From contig NZ_CP054836.1 of NCBI RefSeq assembly GCF_013358405.1, forward strand, positions 2,418,001 to 2,482,000: a stretch of 64,000 bases of DNA, read 5' to 3'. The notes below the pieces were generated by a model, which was not told the DNA's origin, searched no databases, and was given only the letters and a program-made list of their open reading frames with translations. A program made the position numbers and the translations under genes. This DNA is from Oricola thermophila (GTDB lineage Bacteria > Pseudomonadota > Alphaproteobacteria > Rhizobiales > Rhizobiaceae). Of this stretch, positions 9,520 to 18,165 are shown in pieces (the stretch's first letter is position 1; each line of letters opens with the position of its first letter).

Positions 9520-10356
9520 ATGATCGTCGATACGCATCTGCACGTCATCGACCGTTCAGTGCTCGACTATCCCTGGCTCAGCGGTGTCGAGCCGCTCAAC
9601 CGCGACTGGCCCTATGCGAGTTATGAGCGCGATGCGCGGCGGGCGGGCATTTCGGCCACACTGCACATGGAAGTCGATGTCGAACCCTCCATGATCGAGG
9701 CCGAGACCCGCAATGTCGCAACGCTCGCGGACCGGCCTGACAGCCTGATCGTCGGCGCGATCTCATCCTGCCGCCCGGAAAAAGACGACTTTGCGGAATT
9801 TCTCGAGCGCCAGCGCGCCAATCCGCTGGTCCGGGGCTTCCGGCGGGTCTTGCATGTCATGCCGGACGAACTCTCCGAAAACGCGCTGTTCCGCGAAAAC
9901 ATGGCGCGCCTGTCGGGATCGGGCCTGACCTTCGATCTCTGCGTCCTGCCCCGGCAGCTGGACAAGGCCATCGCACTTGCCGATCTCGCGCCGGACGTAA
10001 CCTTCATCCTCGATCACTGCGGCGTGCCGGACATCATGGGCGAGGAGCGCCAGCCGTGGATGGAGCGTATCGGCGAGCTGGCGCGGCGACCGAATGTTCA
10101 TGCAAAGATATCGGGCGTTGTCGCCTATGCCGATCCGGAAACCTGGATCGCCGAGACCCTGCGGCCATGGGTGGAACACACGATCGAGGCTTTCGGCTGG
10201 GACCGCGTCGTGTGGGGCAGCGACTGGCCGGTTTGCACGCTCGGCGGAGGATTGCTTGCGTGGGTCGCGGCGACGCATGCGCTGCTCGATGGCGCGAGCG
10301 CGGACGAGCGCAAAAAGCTCCTGTCGGAGAATGCCAGGCGAATCTGGAACCTGTGA
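9520..10356 (+). CDS. Amidohydrolase-2 family lactonase, probable L-fuconolactonase
   Basis: A 278-residue TIM-barrel metal hydrolase. The metal motif is DTHLHV (4-9), with FILDHCGVPD, HAKISG and the C-terminal VVWGSDWPVC carrying the other ligands. This is the COG3618 type that includes L-fuconolactonase and L-rhamnono-lactonase. The ATG at 9520 follows GGGAGGACAAACG; the longer frame lacks support. Lying next to IclR and opposite the fucose-type operon, it supplies the missing hydrolysis of sugar lactone to sugar acid. The 72 bp gap after IclR is AT-rich and may hold its own promoter. Sugar specificity is inferred from context. Confidence 0.85.
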   Translation: MIVDTHLHVIDRSVLDYPWLSGVEPLNRDWPYASYERDARRAGISATLHMEVDVEPSMIEAETRNVATLADRPDSLIVGAISSCRPEKDDFAEFLERQRANPLVRGFRRVLHVMPDELSENALFRENMARLSGSGLTFDLCVLPRQLDKAIALADLAPDVTFILDHCGVPDIMGEERQPWMERIGELARRPNVHAKISGVVAYADPETWIAETLRPWVEHTIEAFGWDRVVWGSDWPVCTLGGGLLAWVAATHALLDGASADERKKLLSENARRIWNL

Positions 10357-10362
10357 CCGGTA

Positions 10363-11496
10363 TCAGCCGCAGCTCCTCGCGAACATCTCGTTCAGGTCTG
10401 CAACGACGGCTCGCGCATCCTCGCCGGATTGCAGCCCGGCGTTGAGACGCTCCGAGGCCAGCGCCTGAAAGGCCATGTAGCCGCGGTGGCGCGGCCTGAT
10501 CCAGGCGCCGTCGAGAGTGCGTCGGGTGTTCCGGTAGAACTGGCCCGCAGCGGCGTTGACCCCGTCGTCGTCCCAGGCCTCCGCGTGACCCGGCTGTCCG
10601 CCGGCGGCGGCAAAGGGCCCGCGCTGCACCGCGCCGCTTGCGATCCAGTAGGCGAAATCGCGGGCCTCCGCGGCATGGGCCGAGAATGCCGACACCGCGA
10701 TTCCCGTTCCGCCGAGCGTCGATCCGGCAGGCCCCCGATCACCGGCGGCCGGCATGTCGGCGAAAGCCAGCGCCCTGGGACGGAATCCCTCCAGCCCGTA
10801 GCTGACATAGCCGTAGATCAGCGGCGCACATGCAAAGGTGCCGGTCGCCTCGCACATCCTTTCGGACACGGCGATCGGATCCATGTCGTAGCAATCTTCG
10901 GGCACATGGCGCATGAGTCCGGCAATCATGTCGTAGACCCGCGCACCGGCATCCATCGCGATCAGCTCGCCGGAGCCGCCGGTGGCGACAGGCGTGCCGA
11001 GATTTGCGGCAAGCGAAAAGTATGTCATCAGCGAGTGAGGGGGACGCATCGGGATCAGCACGCGGCCCCTTTCCGCGAGTGCCATTGCGTCCTCGAAACG
11101 CTCGACGGGCCGGTCGATCAGGTCCGGCCGGTACGCCTGCACCTGTGCAGCCGCATCGATCGGAAACGCCCATTGATGCCCTTGCCAGTTGTAGCTGGCG
11201 AACGACCCTCCGACGCTGCCGTTTTCCAGCGCGTCGTACTCCGCGCGACGCCGCTCGGACTCCAGCGGCAACAGGCAGTCCTGCGCCGTTACCTCGCCGA
11301 CATGGGGATGGTCGATCACGATCAGGTCGTATGCGCGCGCCAGCTCCTCGACGGGAAAGGATTCGAAATCCTGCAGGGACCGCTTGTCCCACGCTATCTC
11401 CACGCCGGTCCTCTCCCGCCAGATTCGCGAACATGCGACCATCGGGTCGTAGCCCCTCGGATGGCCCCATGTCATGCCGTTCAGCCTGATCGTCAC
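10363..11496 (-). CDS. Leaderless solute-binding-protein-like protein (module A)
   Basis: A 377-residue protein that looks like a family-1 extracellular solute-binding protein but starts directly with [17 protein letters not shown] and has no signal peptide. The GTG start at 11496 overlaps the CaiB stop (GTGA), so it is translationally coupled. No permease or ATPase accompanies it. Shared with the paralogue at 26037 are MTWxHPRxYD, WDKRSLQDF (about 37-45), YDLIVIDHPHVG, WAFPIDAA and a C-terminal GGQPGHAEAW. A cytoplasmic ligand-binding or sensor role linked to the CoA-transferase is inferred; the family is usually labelled ABC substrate-binding, which the missing leader makes doubtful. It ends 6 bp from the convergent lactonase. 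Confidence 0.75.
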   Translation of the reverse strand: MTIRLNGMTWGHPRGYDPMVACSRIWRERTGVEIAWDKRSLQDFESFPVEELARAYDLIVIDHPHVGEVTAQDCLLPLESERRRAEYDALENGSVGGSFASYNWQGHQWAFPIDAAAQVQAYRPDLIDRPVERFEDAMALAERGRVLIPMRPPHSLMTYFSLAANLGTPVATGGSGELIAMDAGARVYDMIAGLMRHVPEDCYDMDPIAVSERMCEATGTFACAPLIYGYVSYGLEGFRPRALAFADMPAAGDRGPAGSTLGGTGIAVSAFSAHAAEARDFAYWIASGAVQRGPFAAAGGQPGHAEAWDDDGVNAAAGQFYRNTRRTLDGAWIRPRHRGYMAFQALASERLNAGLQSGEDARAVVADLNEMFARSCG

Positions 11497-12653
11497 AGGC
11501 CGAACTCCGCGAAAATTGCGTCGGTGTGCTCTCCGACGCGCGGTGCCGCGCGGGCGATCTTCGGGCGCTCGCCGTTCACCCGGATCGGTGAGCGCGTGGT
11601 GCGGATCGTGACGTCGTCCTCGCGCTCGACCGTCTGCAGCATGTCCAGCATGGCAAAGCCCTCGCTCTCCATCAGATCGTCCCAGTCGAGCACCGGCGAG
11701 CACCACACGTCGGCCGGCTCGAAGACGGCCAGCCATTCGCCGACGCTGCGCTCCGCGATCGCACCTGCAACCAGCCGCTTGATCTCGTCGCGCTTGGTGA
11801 ACCAGCTCGCCGGATCGTCGCAATAGGGATCGAGAGCCTCAAGTCCCATCAGCTCGCGCAGTCTCGGAATCGGCGTCATGGCGATGGCGATGAAGCCGTC
11901 CTTCGCCTCGTAGACGCCATAGGGCGCCGACAGATAGGCATGGGCGCTGCGAAAGCCCGAGCGCTTCGGCATCCGTCGGCCGTCATTCAGGTAAGTGGTC
12001 AGCACCTCGAACTGGAAGTCCACCAGCGCCTCCAGAAGGCTGGTCTGGACATGGCAACCCTCGCCTGTGACGCCGCGACGGACAAGGCCGGCGAGAATGC
12101 CTTGCGCGAGATCGGCACCTGCGAACATGTCGCCGATGGCAAGCCCGAAGGGCACCGGGCCGTCGCCGTCATCGCCGTTCAGCCACATCACACCCGAACG
12201 CGCCTGCGCGAGCAGGTCCTGTCCCGGCCGCTTCACCCAGGGGCCGTCCTCGCCGTAACCGCTGATCGAGCCGTAGACTATGCGCGGGTTGATGGCGCGC
12301 ACGGCCTCGTAGTCGAGCCCGAGTCGCTCGATGACTCCGGGCCGGAAGTTCTGAACCAGAACGTCCGCCCTCTTGATGAGCTGCTTGAGCCGGGCGATGT
12401 CCCTTTCGTCCTTAAGATTGACCGCGAGACTCTCCTTGCCGCGGTTGATGGCATGGAAGATCGTCGAATCCCCGCCGATCTCGGTGTCGCTGAGATAGAG
12501 GGTGCGCGAAAGGTCGCCAGCGCCCGGACGCTCGATCTTGATCACCCGTGCACCGAGGTCCTGCAGGCGAAGCGTCGCATAGGGGCCGGAGAGGAACTGG
12601 CTCATGTCGAGCACGACCAGTCCGGAAAGCGGAAGGTCCTGCGTGGCGGTCAT
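11493..12653 (-). CDS. CaiB/BaiF family CoA-transferase (class III), module A
   Basis: A 386-residue family III CoA-transferase, close to the usual length. Hallmarks are [15 protein letters not shown] near the N-terminus, VIKIERPG (37-44), [15 protein letters not shown], the VQNFRPGV loop (about 100-107) and IGDMFAG with the catalytic aspartate at D175. Such enzymes move CoA between carboxylic acids through an aspartyl-CoA intermediate. The ATG at 12653 overlaps the MaoC stop (ATGA). Beside MaoC it implies activation of an acid as CoA thioester followed by hydration/dehydration. Close paralogue at 24694. Substrate not deducible. Confidence 0.88.
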   Translation of the reverse strand: MTATQDLPLSGLVVLDMSQFLSGPYATLRLQDLGARVIKIERPGAGDLSRTLYLSDTEIGGDSTIFHAINRGKESLAVNLKDERDIARLKQLIKRADVLVQNFRPGVIERLGLDYEAVRAINPRIVYGSISGYGEDGPWVKRPGQDLLAQARSGVMWLNGDDGDGPVPFGLAIGDMFAGADLAQGILAGLVRRGVTGEGCHVQTSLLEALVDFQFEVLTTYLNDGRRMPKRSGFRSAHAYLSAPYGVYEAKDGFIAIAMTPIPRLRELMGLEALDPYCDDPASWFTKRDEIKRLVAGAIAERSVGEWLAVFEPADVWCSPVLDWDDLMESEGFAMLDMLQTVEREDDVTIRTTRSPIRVNGERPKIARAAPRVGEHTDAIFAEFGL

Positions 12654-13213
12654 GACGGCCTCCGTTCGATCTGGTCGGCAAAATCCGCGGGGTTGCGATA
12701 TTTCACGGTCTGCAGGTGCTCGCAGTAGAGGACCAGTTCCCCCTCGCCCTTGAAGACCTCGTAGGAGGCACGAATGAGGCCCATGTCCTCGTATTTCGGC
12801 CGTTTGTCTAGGTGGGTCCGAACGGTGTAGATCGTGTCGCCTATGAACACCGGCTTGATGAAGCGCAGCTTGTCGTAGCCATAGGAAAAGGCGTTGATGC
12901 AGTTGGTGGCAACGAGGCCCAGGCCGGCGGAAAACACGAAAGCTCCCGCGACGAGCCGGCGGCCGAATACGCCTTCCCGCTCCGCGAACATCTGATCCTG
13001 CACGTAGGGATGAATGTCGAACACGAGCGTGTTGAAGAGATGGCTTTCGCCTTCCGCGATGGTGCGACGCAGGGACCGTATCCGGTGCCCCGGCTGCCAG
13101 TCCTCGTAGAACCAGTTCTCGGCGTTCCATACGGGCAATTCGGCGTGTTCCGCCGGCATGTCGGACGGTCTCGTGCTCGAAACGCCAACCGTGGGTGCAA
13201 ATGACGTGCTCAT
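12650..13213 (-). CDS. MaoC-like dehydratase, module A
   Basis: A 187-residue MaoC/hotdog protein, longer than the other two MaoC genes here because of N- and C-terminal extensions. The core shows [22 protein letters not shown] and [23 protein letters not shown]. The usual D-x4-H dyad region (the [12 protein letters not shown] of the paralogues) is replaced by [14 protein letters not shown], so the catalytic pair may be altered. It is the first gene of the module, starting at 13213 after CCTGGAGGAGCC. Likely acts on the CoA thioester made by the coupled CaiB gene; this is inferred. Confidence 0.82.
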   Translation of the reverse strand: MSTSFAPTVGVSSTRPSDMPAEHAELPVWNAENWFYEDWQPGHRIRSLRRTIAEGESHLFNTLVFDIHPYVQDQMFAEREGVFGRRLVAGAFVFSAGLGLVATNCINAFSYGYDKLRFIKPVFIGDTIYTVRTHLDKRPKYEDMGLIRASYEVFKGEGELVLYCEHLQTVKYRNPADFADQIERRPS

Positions 13214-13500
13214 GGCTCCTCCAGGATTCCTATGTAATTCTTATCTTCACATTTGAGTTCACGACGTAAGGGCTGGCGCATGCGCACAACCCCCCGGTTT
13301 TGCTTGTAATTCGCCGTTTGATCTCGATTTCCACCGCATATCCGAGCGAATCCGCTACCCCCTGTCATACACACTTGTATCGTATATGAAAATATGTCTT
13401 ATATACAAAAACCACTTCGGGAGGCGCCGGCCGTCGCATCCCGCTCGAAACCGGAGGCCCGTCCATGGCGGGATCAGGAACGGCTGCGGAGGAGCGAAAA
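13214..13500. promoter_or_regulatory. Divergent promoter region between module A and ribose-type ABC operon
   Basis: The 287 bp gap holds no gene. It contains an AT-rich core near 13370-13410 with TTGTAT and ATACAA arms flanking TATATGAAAATAT, a TTCACATTTGAG at 13246-13257 similar to the palindrome at 26016-26027, and a 10 bp GCGCATGCGC palindrome near 13278. Promoters for both directions must lie here; exact -35/-10 boxes are not clear. Confidence 0.5.
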
Positions 13501-14667
13501 ATGAAACTGCGATATCTCTTGTTGGCAACGACACTCGTCAGCGGGCCCGCGGCGGCGCAGGATGCCCTGCCCAACGACCTGCCGGACAGCCTGATGAAAC
13601 TCTACGAGGGGGCGACGACCGAAATCCTTCCGTCCGCCTATGACGACTTCAAGGTCGAGGGCACGGACTGGAAATGGTGCCACTCCGAGTCCTACCAGGG
13701 CAATCCGTGGCGCGTGACCGTGACGAACGAGATGCGCCGCCTGGTCGAGGGCCTGAACGACAACGGCATAAACGCGACCTTCGAGATATCCGATTCCAAC
13801 GGGGACGCGGGCCAGCAGATCAACCAGATCCGTACCTTCATCGACCGCGGCTGCACCGTCATCACCTCCATCGTCAGCTCGTCGACCGCGCTCAACGACG
13901 CGATCAAGGCGGCCTATGACGCCGGCATTCCCTTCATCACCGCGGCGGGCGCGGTGACGAGCCCCTACGCGATCAACGTGGACTCCAACTACTTCAGCTG
14001 GGGCCATGACATGATCGAGGCGATCGCGGCCGCCGAAGGCGAGGATGCGACGATCCTCATGGTCGAGGGCATAGCCGGCCATCCGATCGTGCTGCAGGAG
14101 AAGGCCGGCGCCGACAAGGCGCTCGAGAACCACCCGGACATGAAGGTTGCCCGCACCGTCAACGGCAACTGGACGGCCAACGTCACCAAGAGCGCGGTCC
14201 TGCAGGCACTGGCCACCTATCCCGGCGAGATCGACGCCGTCTGGACCACCGGCTCCGAGTCACGGGCCGTGGCCGAGGCGTTCAAGCAGGCCGGCAGGAA
14301 GCCGCCGCTCGTCACCGGCTCGATAACCGGCGATGCGCTCGGCTACTGGAAGGAGAATCCCGACTCCTACCGTTTCCAGGGCCACGGCGTGCTGCCCCAC
14401 ATGACCGCGCAGACGCTCTTCCGCGTGGCGGTGCGCGTCCTGCAGGGACAGGCACCGAAGATGAACACCATCATGGTGCCGCTGCCGGAAGTGTCGATGG
14501 ACGATTTCGACGCCCTCTACGAGGACTGCATGACGGTGGACTCGGTCTCCGTCTTCCCGGTCCCCGCCAGCGACCCGCTGCCGGCTGACCTGATGGACGC
14601 GTATTTCGCCAATCCCGCGCCGGTTCCCGGCTGGGATTACGCCGACGCTCCCTCGGCCTGCGAGTAG
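13501..14667 (+). CDS. Ribose-type ABC transporter periplasmic binding protein
   Basis: A 388-residue type-1 periplasmic binding protein. The ATG at 13501, after CGGAGGAGCG, gives a signal peptide with cleavage near residue 20 (GPAAAQ). The mature domain has the sugar-binding fold pattern: ISDSNGDAGQQINQIRTFIDRGCTVI early, ILMVEGIAGHPI, then AVWTTGSESRAVAEAF. It heads an operon with split RbsA-type ATPase genes and two RbsC-type permeases. The ligand is probably a pentose, polyol or related sugar; sequence alone does not tell. A perfect hairpin follows directly. Confidence 0.9.
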   Translation: MKLRYLLLATTLVSGPAAAQDALPNDLPDSLMKLYEGATTEILPSAYDDFKVEGTDWKWCHSESYQGNPWRVTVTNEMRRLVEGLNDNGINATFEISDSNGDAGQQINQIRTFIDRGCTVITSIVSSSTALNDAIKAAYDAGIPFITAAGAVTSPYAINVDSNYFSWGHDMIEAIAAAEGEDATILMVEGIAGHPIVLQEKAGADKALENHPDMKVARTVNGNWTANVTKSAVLQALATYPGEIDAVWTTGSESRAVAEAFKQAGRKPPLVTGSITGDALGYWKENPDSYRFQGHGVLPHMTAQTLFRVAVRVLQGQAPKMNTIMVPLPEVSMDDFDALYEDCMTVDSVSVFPVPASDPLPADLMDAYFANPAPVPGWDYADAPSACE

Positions 14668-14676
14668 ATCGCGTCT

Positions 14677-14702
14677 CCCGGTCCGGCTTCGGCCGGACCG
14701 GG
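14677..14702 (+). other. Perfect hairpin after binding-protein gene
   Basis: CCCGGTCCGGC and GCCGGACCGGG make a perfect 11 bp stem closed by the stable TTCG tetraloop. There is no T-run, so it probably protects the upstream mRNA from 3' decay or causes partial polymerase drop-off before the ATPase genes. Confidence 0.75.
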
Positions 14703-14721
14703 GCCGCGCATCGGCCAGACC

Positions 14722-15462
14722 ATGCTTGAAATCAGAAACCTGTCCAAGTCATTCGGCGAAACAAGGGCGCTGAAAGACATTTCCGTGAACTTCGCGCCCG
14801 GGACGGTGCATTGCATCCTGGGCGAGAACGGCTCGGGCAAGTCCACGCTGGTCAAGATCCTGTCGGGCATCGTCCGGCCGAATACCGGATCGCTGACGCT
14901 CGACGGACGCGCCCTCCCGACGGGGCGCCCGCGCGCCCTGCTCGACATCGGTCTCGCCACCGTCTTCCAGGAAGTGCTGATCGCCCCGAACCGGCCGGTC
15001 ATCGACAATATCCTGCTCGGCCTCGAGAAGCCCTTTGCCGCGCCGATGCCGCGCGCACGCCGCCTCGAGATCGCGGGCGAAGCACTGGCGAAGATCGGCG
15101 CCGGCAAGCTGCCGCTGGACATCGAGGCGGGCCGGTTGCCGCTCGCCCACCAGCAGCTGGTCGTCATCGCGCGCGCGCTGGCCCGCGACCCGGGGATCCT
15201 CGTCCTCGACGAGGCGACAGCGGCCCTCGACCACGACGACCGGGACGCCGTGTTCGAATGCATGGAAGCCATGGCCGCGGCGGGCCGCTACGTGCTGTTC
15301 ATTTCCCATCGCATGGAGGAGGTCATGCGCCTGTCCGACCGCGTTTCCGTCCTGCGCAACGGAGAACATGTCGCGTCCTTCGCCCGCGGGGAGTTCTCTC
15401 CCGCCGACCTGCTGGAAAAGATGGCCGCGCCCGGGCACGCGCGGAACGGGGGAGCCGCATGA
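14722..15462 (+). CDS. Split RbsA-type ABC ATPase, N-terminal half
   Basis: A 246-residue protein equal to the first nucleotide-binding domain of RbsA/MglA-like sugar ATPases. Walker A GENGSGKST is near 35-43, Walker B ILVLDEATAALD near 159-170 and the H-loop FISHRMEEVM after it. The signature is degenerate (LPLAHQQLV), unlike the usual LSVGEQQ of this domain. In most relatives this domain is fused to a second one in a protein of about 500 residues; here it ends at 15462 and the second half starts in an ATGA overlap. The two chains probably form one heterodimer. Confidence 0.88.
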   Translation: MLEIRNLSKSFGETRALKDISVNFAPGTVHCILGENGSGKSTLVKILSGIVRPNTGSLTLDGRALPTGRPRALLDIGLATVFQEVLIAPNRPVIDNILLGLEKPFAAPMPRARRLEIAGEALAKIGAGKLPLDIEAGRLPLAHQQLVVIARALARDPGILVLDEATAALDHDDRDAVFECMEAMAAAGRYVLFISHRMEEVMRLSDRVSVLRNGEHVASFARGEFSPADLLEKMAAPGHARNGGAA

Positions 15463-16211
15463 CGATGGCCGCAGCCAGTTCCCCGCTGATCGCCAGCGAT
15501 CTTGTCCTCAAGCCCGGTGCCCGCCCCGTGACCCACGCCTTCGGCGCGGGGCGGATAACCTGCCTTGCCGGCCTGGACGGACACGGGCAGGAAGCCTTCC
15601 TCGAAACGCTCGCCGGGTGGAACCAGCCCGCGGGCGGCGCCGTAAGGGTCAGGAACTCGGACCGGGAAGACACCGTTCGCGGCGGGCGGCAGGCACACCG
15701 GCTGGGCATTGCCTACCTGCCGCGCGACCGCCGTTCCAACGGCATCTTCCCCAGCCTCTCGATCCTCGACAACTTCGCCATCTGTTCGGCCGGCCGGGAC
15801 AATGTGGCGGGCCTGGCGAGCATGTCCCGCCGCAAGCGCCGCTTCGCGAAATATCGCGACATGCTGTCCGTGGTCGCCGGCCAGCCGGAGAATCCCATCA
15901 CCTCGCTCTCGGGCGGCAACCAGCAAAAGGTGCTCATCGCGCGCCTGCTGGCGACCGATCCCCGGATACTCCTGCTCAACGATCCGACCCGCGGCGTCGA
16001 CGTGGCCACCCGCCAGACGCTCTACGGCATCTTCCGCAAGCTCGCGCAGGAGGGCATGACCCTCGTCCTGGTGTCGACGGAGATCGAGGAAGCCGTCGAA
16101 CTGTCGGACGAGGTCGTCGTCTTTCGCGATCACGCGATTTCGGCCGTCCTGTCCGGGCACGACAAGACCAACCACAACGTTCTTTCCGCCATGTTCGGGG
16201 AAAACGCATGA
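15459..16211 (+). CDS. Split RbsA-type ABC ATPase, C-terminal half
   Basis: A 250-residue protein matching the second domain of RbsA-like ATPases. As usual for that domain, the Walker A is degenerate (LDGHGQEAFLETL, no lysine), but IAYLPRDRRSNGIFPSLSILDNF, the perfect signature LSGGNQQKVLIARLL and Walker B LLLNDPTRGVDV are intact (D in place of the catalytic E region, as in many relatives). The ATG at 15459 lies within the stop of the first half and has GGGGGAG before it, so the split looks like a working gene pair, not a sequencing error. It overlaps the next permease by ATGA. Confidence 0.87.
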   Translation: MTMAAASSPLIASDLVLKPGARPVTHAFGAGRITCLAGLDGHGQEAFLETLAGWNQPAGGAVRVRNSDREDTVRGGRQAHRLGIAYLPRDRRSNGIFPSLSILDNFAICSAGRDNVAGLASMSRRKRRFAKYRDMLSVVAGQPENPITSLSGGNQQKVLIARLLATDPRILLLNDPTRGVDVATRQTLYGIFRKLAQEGMTLVLVSTEIEEAVELSDEVVVFRDHAISAVLSGHDKTNHNVLSAMFGENA

Positions 16212-17206
16212 GTGCCGCCGAGGAGACACCTATGCGGAAAACGCCAGTCACCGACCCGTCGCGCTTCGCGCCCGCGGCACTGCTGCGCACGCTGGGCGTC
16301 GGCGGGTCGGTCATGATTGTCCTGCTGATCGCGAACATCTGGTTCAACCCCCAGCGTTTCGCACCTTCCGCGTGGGGAACGCTGATCGGCCTCGCCGCGC
16401 CGCTGATCGGCGCCGCACTCGCATCCACGCCGGCCATCCTGTCCGGCCGCGGCGGCCTCGACATTTCCATCGGCCCGCTGATGGGCTTCGTGAACGCCAT
16501 CGTGGTCGTCTATGTCATCGGCGCCGCAGGACTGCACGGTCCCGTTCCCGTCATCGCCGCTTCCGTCGCCATCGGTACGCTGTTCGGGGCGTTCAACGGC
16601 CTGCTCGTCACCGTGCTGCGCATACAGCCCATCGTCGCCACCCTCGGCACCTTCCTCATACTGGAAGGCCTGACGACCACCTTCGTGCCCTCTCCCTCGG
16701 GCACCATTCCCGAATGGCTGCGCTCGCTTTCGGGCGCATGGTCGATCCTTCCGCTCATCGCGATCGGCGCGATATGGGCAGCACTCTCCAGGCTCCCCTA
16801 TATCGGCCTGCTGCTGGCATGCGGCAGCGATGACCGGGCGGCGTATACCGCCGGCGTGAATGTCAGCCTGATCCGCTTCCTCGCCTATGTCCTTGGCGGC
16901 CTTTTCGCCGGGCTGGCAGCGCTGTCGCTTTCGGCGCTGATCGGTTCCGCCGACCCGAACATCGGCGCGAACTACACCCTGCTGGCGATTTCCTCCGCCG
17001 CGCTCGGAGGCGTCAGCCTCGCCGGCGGCCGCGGCGGCCCGTGGAACGCGGTCATCGGCGCGATGGCCATTTTCCTGCTTCAGAGCATCCTGGTCTATTT
17101 CAACGTTTCGACCTTCATCCTGCAGATGGCCTATGGCGCGATCCTCGTGTTCGCCGTCTGCGCCACGCAGATCGAGAACCGGCTCAGGGGAGGACAAGGC
17201 CAATGA
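16208..17206 (+). CDS. RbsC-type ABC sugar permease 1
   Basis: A 332-residue, very hydrophobic permease of the branched/ribose family (about 8-10 membrane segments). Family marks are GRGGLDISIGPLMGFVNAIV, FNGLLVTVLRIQPIVATLGTF and near the C-terminus ISSAALGGVSLAGGRGG. Start is either the ATG at 16208 (ATGA overlap with the ATPase) or the ATG at 16232, which has a better GAGGAG ribosome site; the short cytoplasmic N-terminus does not decide. It forms the channel together with the following permease. Confidence 0.88.
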   Translation: MSAAEETPMRKTPVTDPSRFAPAALLRTLGVGGSVMIVLLIANIWFNPQRFAPSAWGTLIGLAAPLIGAALASTPAILSGRGGLDISIGPLMGFVNAIVVVYVIGAAGLHGPVPVIAASVAIGTLFGAFNGLLVTVLRIQPIVATLGTFLILEGLTTTFVPSPSGTIPEWLRSLSGAWSILPLIAIGAIWAALSRLPYIGLLLACGSDDRAAYTAGVNVSLIRFLAYVLGGLFAGLAALSLSALIGSADPNIGANYTLLAISSAALGGVSLAGGRGGPWNAVIGAMAIFLLQSILVYFNVSTFILQMAYGAILVFAVCATQIENRLRGGQGQ

Positions 17207-18162
17207 CCGGAACGCTGTTCAAGGGCAACCGCATCCTCGGCGCCCTCGCCATGCTGGTGGTCCTTCACGTCCTCGGCATGCTGCTGATCGACGGTTACGG
17301 GTCGGTGTTCACCCTTCGCTCCATTCTGGTGCTGAGCGCCCTTCTCGCCGTCGCCTCGGTCGGGCAGACCCTCGTCATCATCCTCGGCGGCATCGACCTG
17401 TCCATACCCTTCGTCGTCGGCGCGGCCAACGTCGTCGCGGCCCAACTCTACGGCGACGGCATGAGCTTCGCCCTCGTCTTCGCCATCGTCGCCCTGCTTG
17501 CGCTGGCAGTCGGGGCGGTCAACGGGCTGATCTCCGCGGGGCTCGGCGTGCATCCGCTGATCGTGACGCTGGGCGTCGGCACCGTCGTGCTCGGCGCGGT
17601 ACAGCAGTGGACCGGCGGGTTTCCCTCCGGAACGGCGCCACAGTTCATTTCCGAGTTCGTGTCGATAGGCGGATCGCTCGGCCCCCTGCCCTTCCCGGGC
17701 ATCGTTCCCGCGGCCTTCGTGCTTGTCGCCCTGGTCGTCCTGTTTCTTCGCCGCACCACCTTCGGGCGGCAGATCTACGCCCTCGGCTCCAATCCGTCGG
17801 CCGCGCGCTACGCACTGATCCCGCCGGTCGCGACATGGACGGCCACCTTCGCGCTCAGCGGTTTCTTCGCCTCGATCGCGGGCATCCTGCTTCTGGGCTT
17901 TTCGGGCTCCGCCTATGCCGCCGCCGGAGAACCGTACCTTTTCCAGACGATCGCGGCGGTCGTGATCGGCGGAACCGCCCTCACCGGCGGCGCGGGCTCC
18001 TTCGTCGGCACGGCCATCGGCGCCGCCGTCCTGACCGAGGTCAATACCCTGCTGATCGGCCTCGGGCTCGATCCGTCCGCGGTCCAGGCGGGGCTCGGTC
18101 TCGGGATACTGGCCCTCGTCGGCTTCTACGGCCGCGAACGAACAATTGCGGAGAGCATCTGA
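17203..18162 (+). CDS. RbsC-type ABC sugar permease 2
   Basis: A 319-residue permease of the same family, with VGQTLVIILGGIDLSIPFVVG (about 48-68), VNGLISAGLGVHPLIVTLGVG and a C-terminal IGGTALTGGAGSFVGTAIGA. The ATG at 17203 overlaps the preceding stop and follows GGGGAGGAC. Two non-identical permeases, as opposed to an RbsC homodimer, point to a heterodimeric channel, matching the two-chain ATPase in the same operon. Confidence 0.88.
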   Translation: MTGTLFKGNRILGALAMLVVLHVLGMLLIDGYGSVFTLRSILVLSALLAVASVGQTLVIILGGIDLSIPFVVGAANVVAAQLYGDGMSFALVFAIVALLALAVGAVNGLISAGLGVHPLIVTLGVGTVVLGAVQQWTGGFPSGTAPQFISEFVSIGGSLGPLPFPGIVPAAFVLVALVVLFLRRTTFGRQIYALGSNPSAARYALIPPVATWTATFALSGFFASIAGILLLGFSGSAYAAAGEPYLFQTIAAVVIGGTALTGGAGSFVGTAIGAAVLTEVNTLLIGLGLDPSAVQAGLGLGILALVGFYGRERTIAESI

Positions 18163-18165
18163 GCC

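Noticed and set aside
10429..11826. A 465-codon plus-strand frame opposite the leaderless protein and CaiB
   Set aside because: Shadow of genes with clear homology and ATGA/GTGA coupling; no ribosome site.
14722..16211. Frameshifted single RbsA gene
   Set aside because: The downstream half has its own ATG with GGGGGAG before it, and the junction residues do not join smoothly in one frame; a real split is more likely, though resequencing would settle it.
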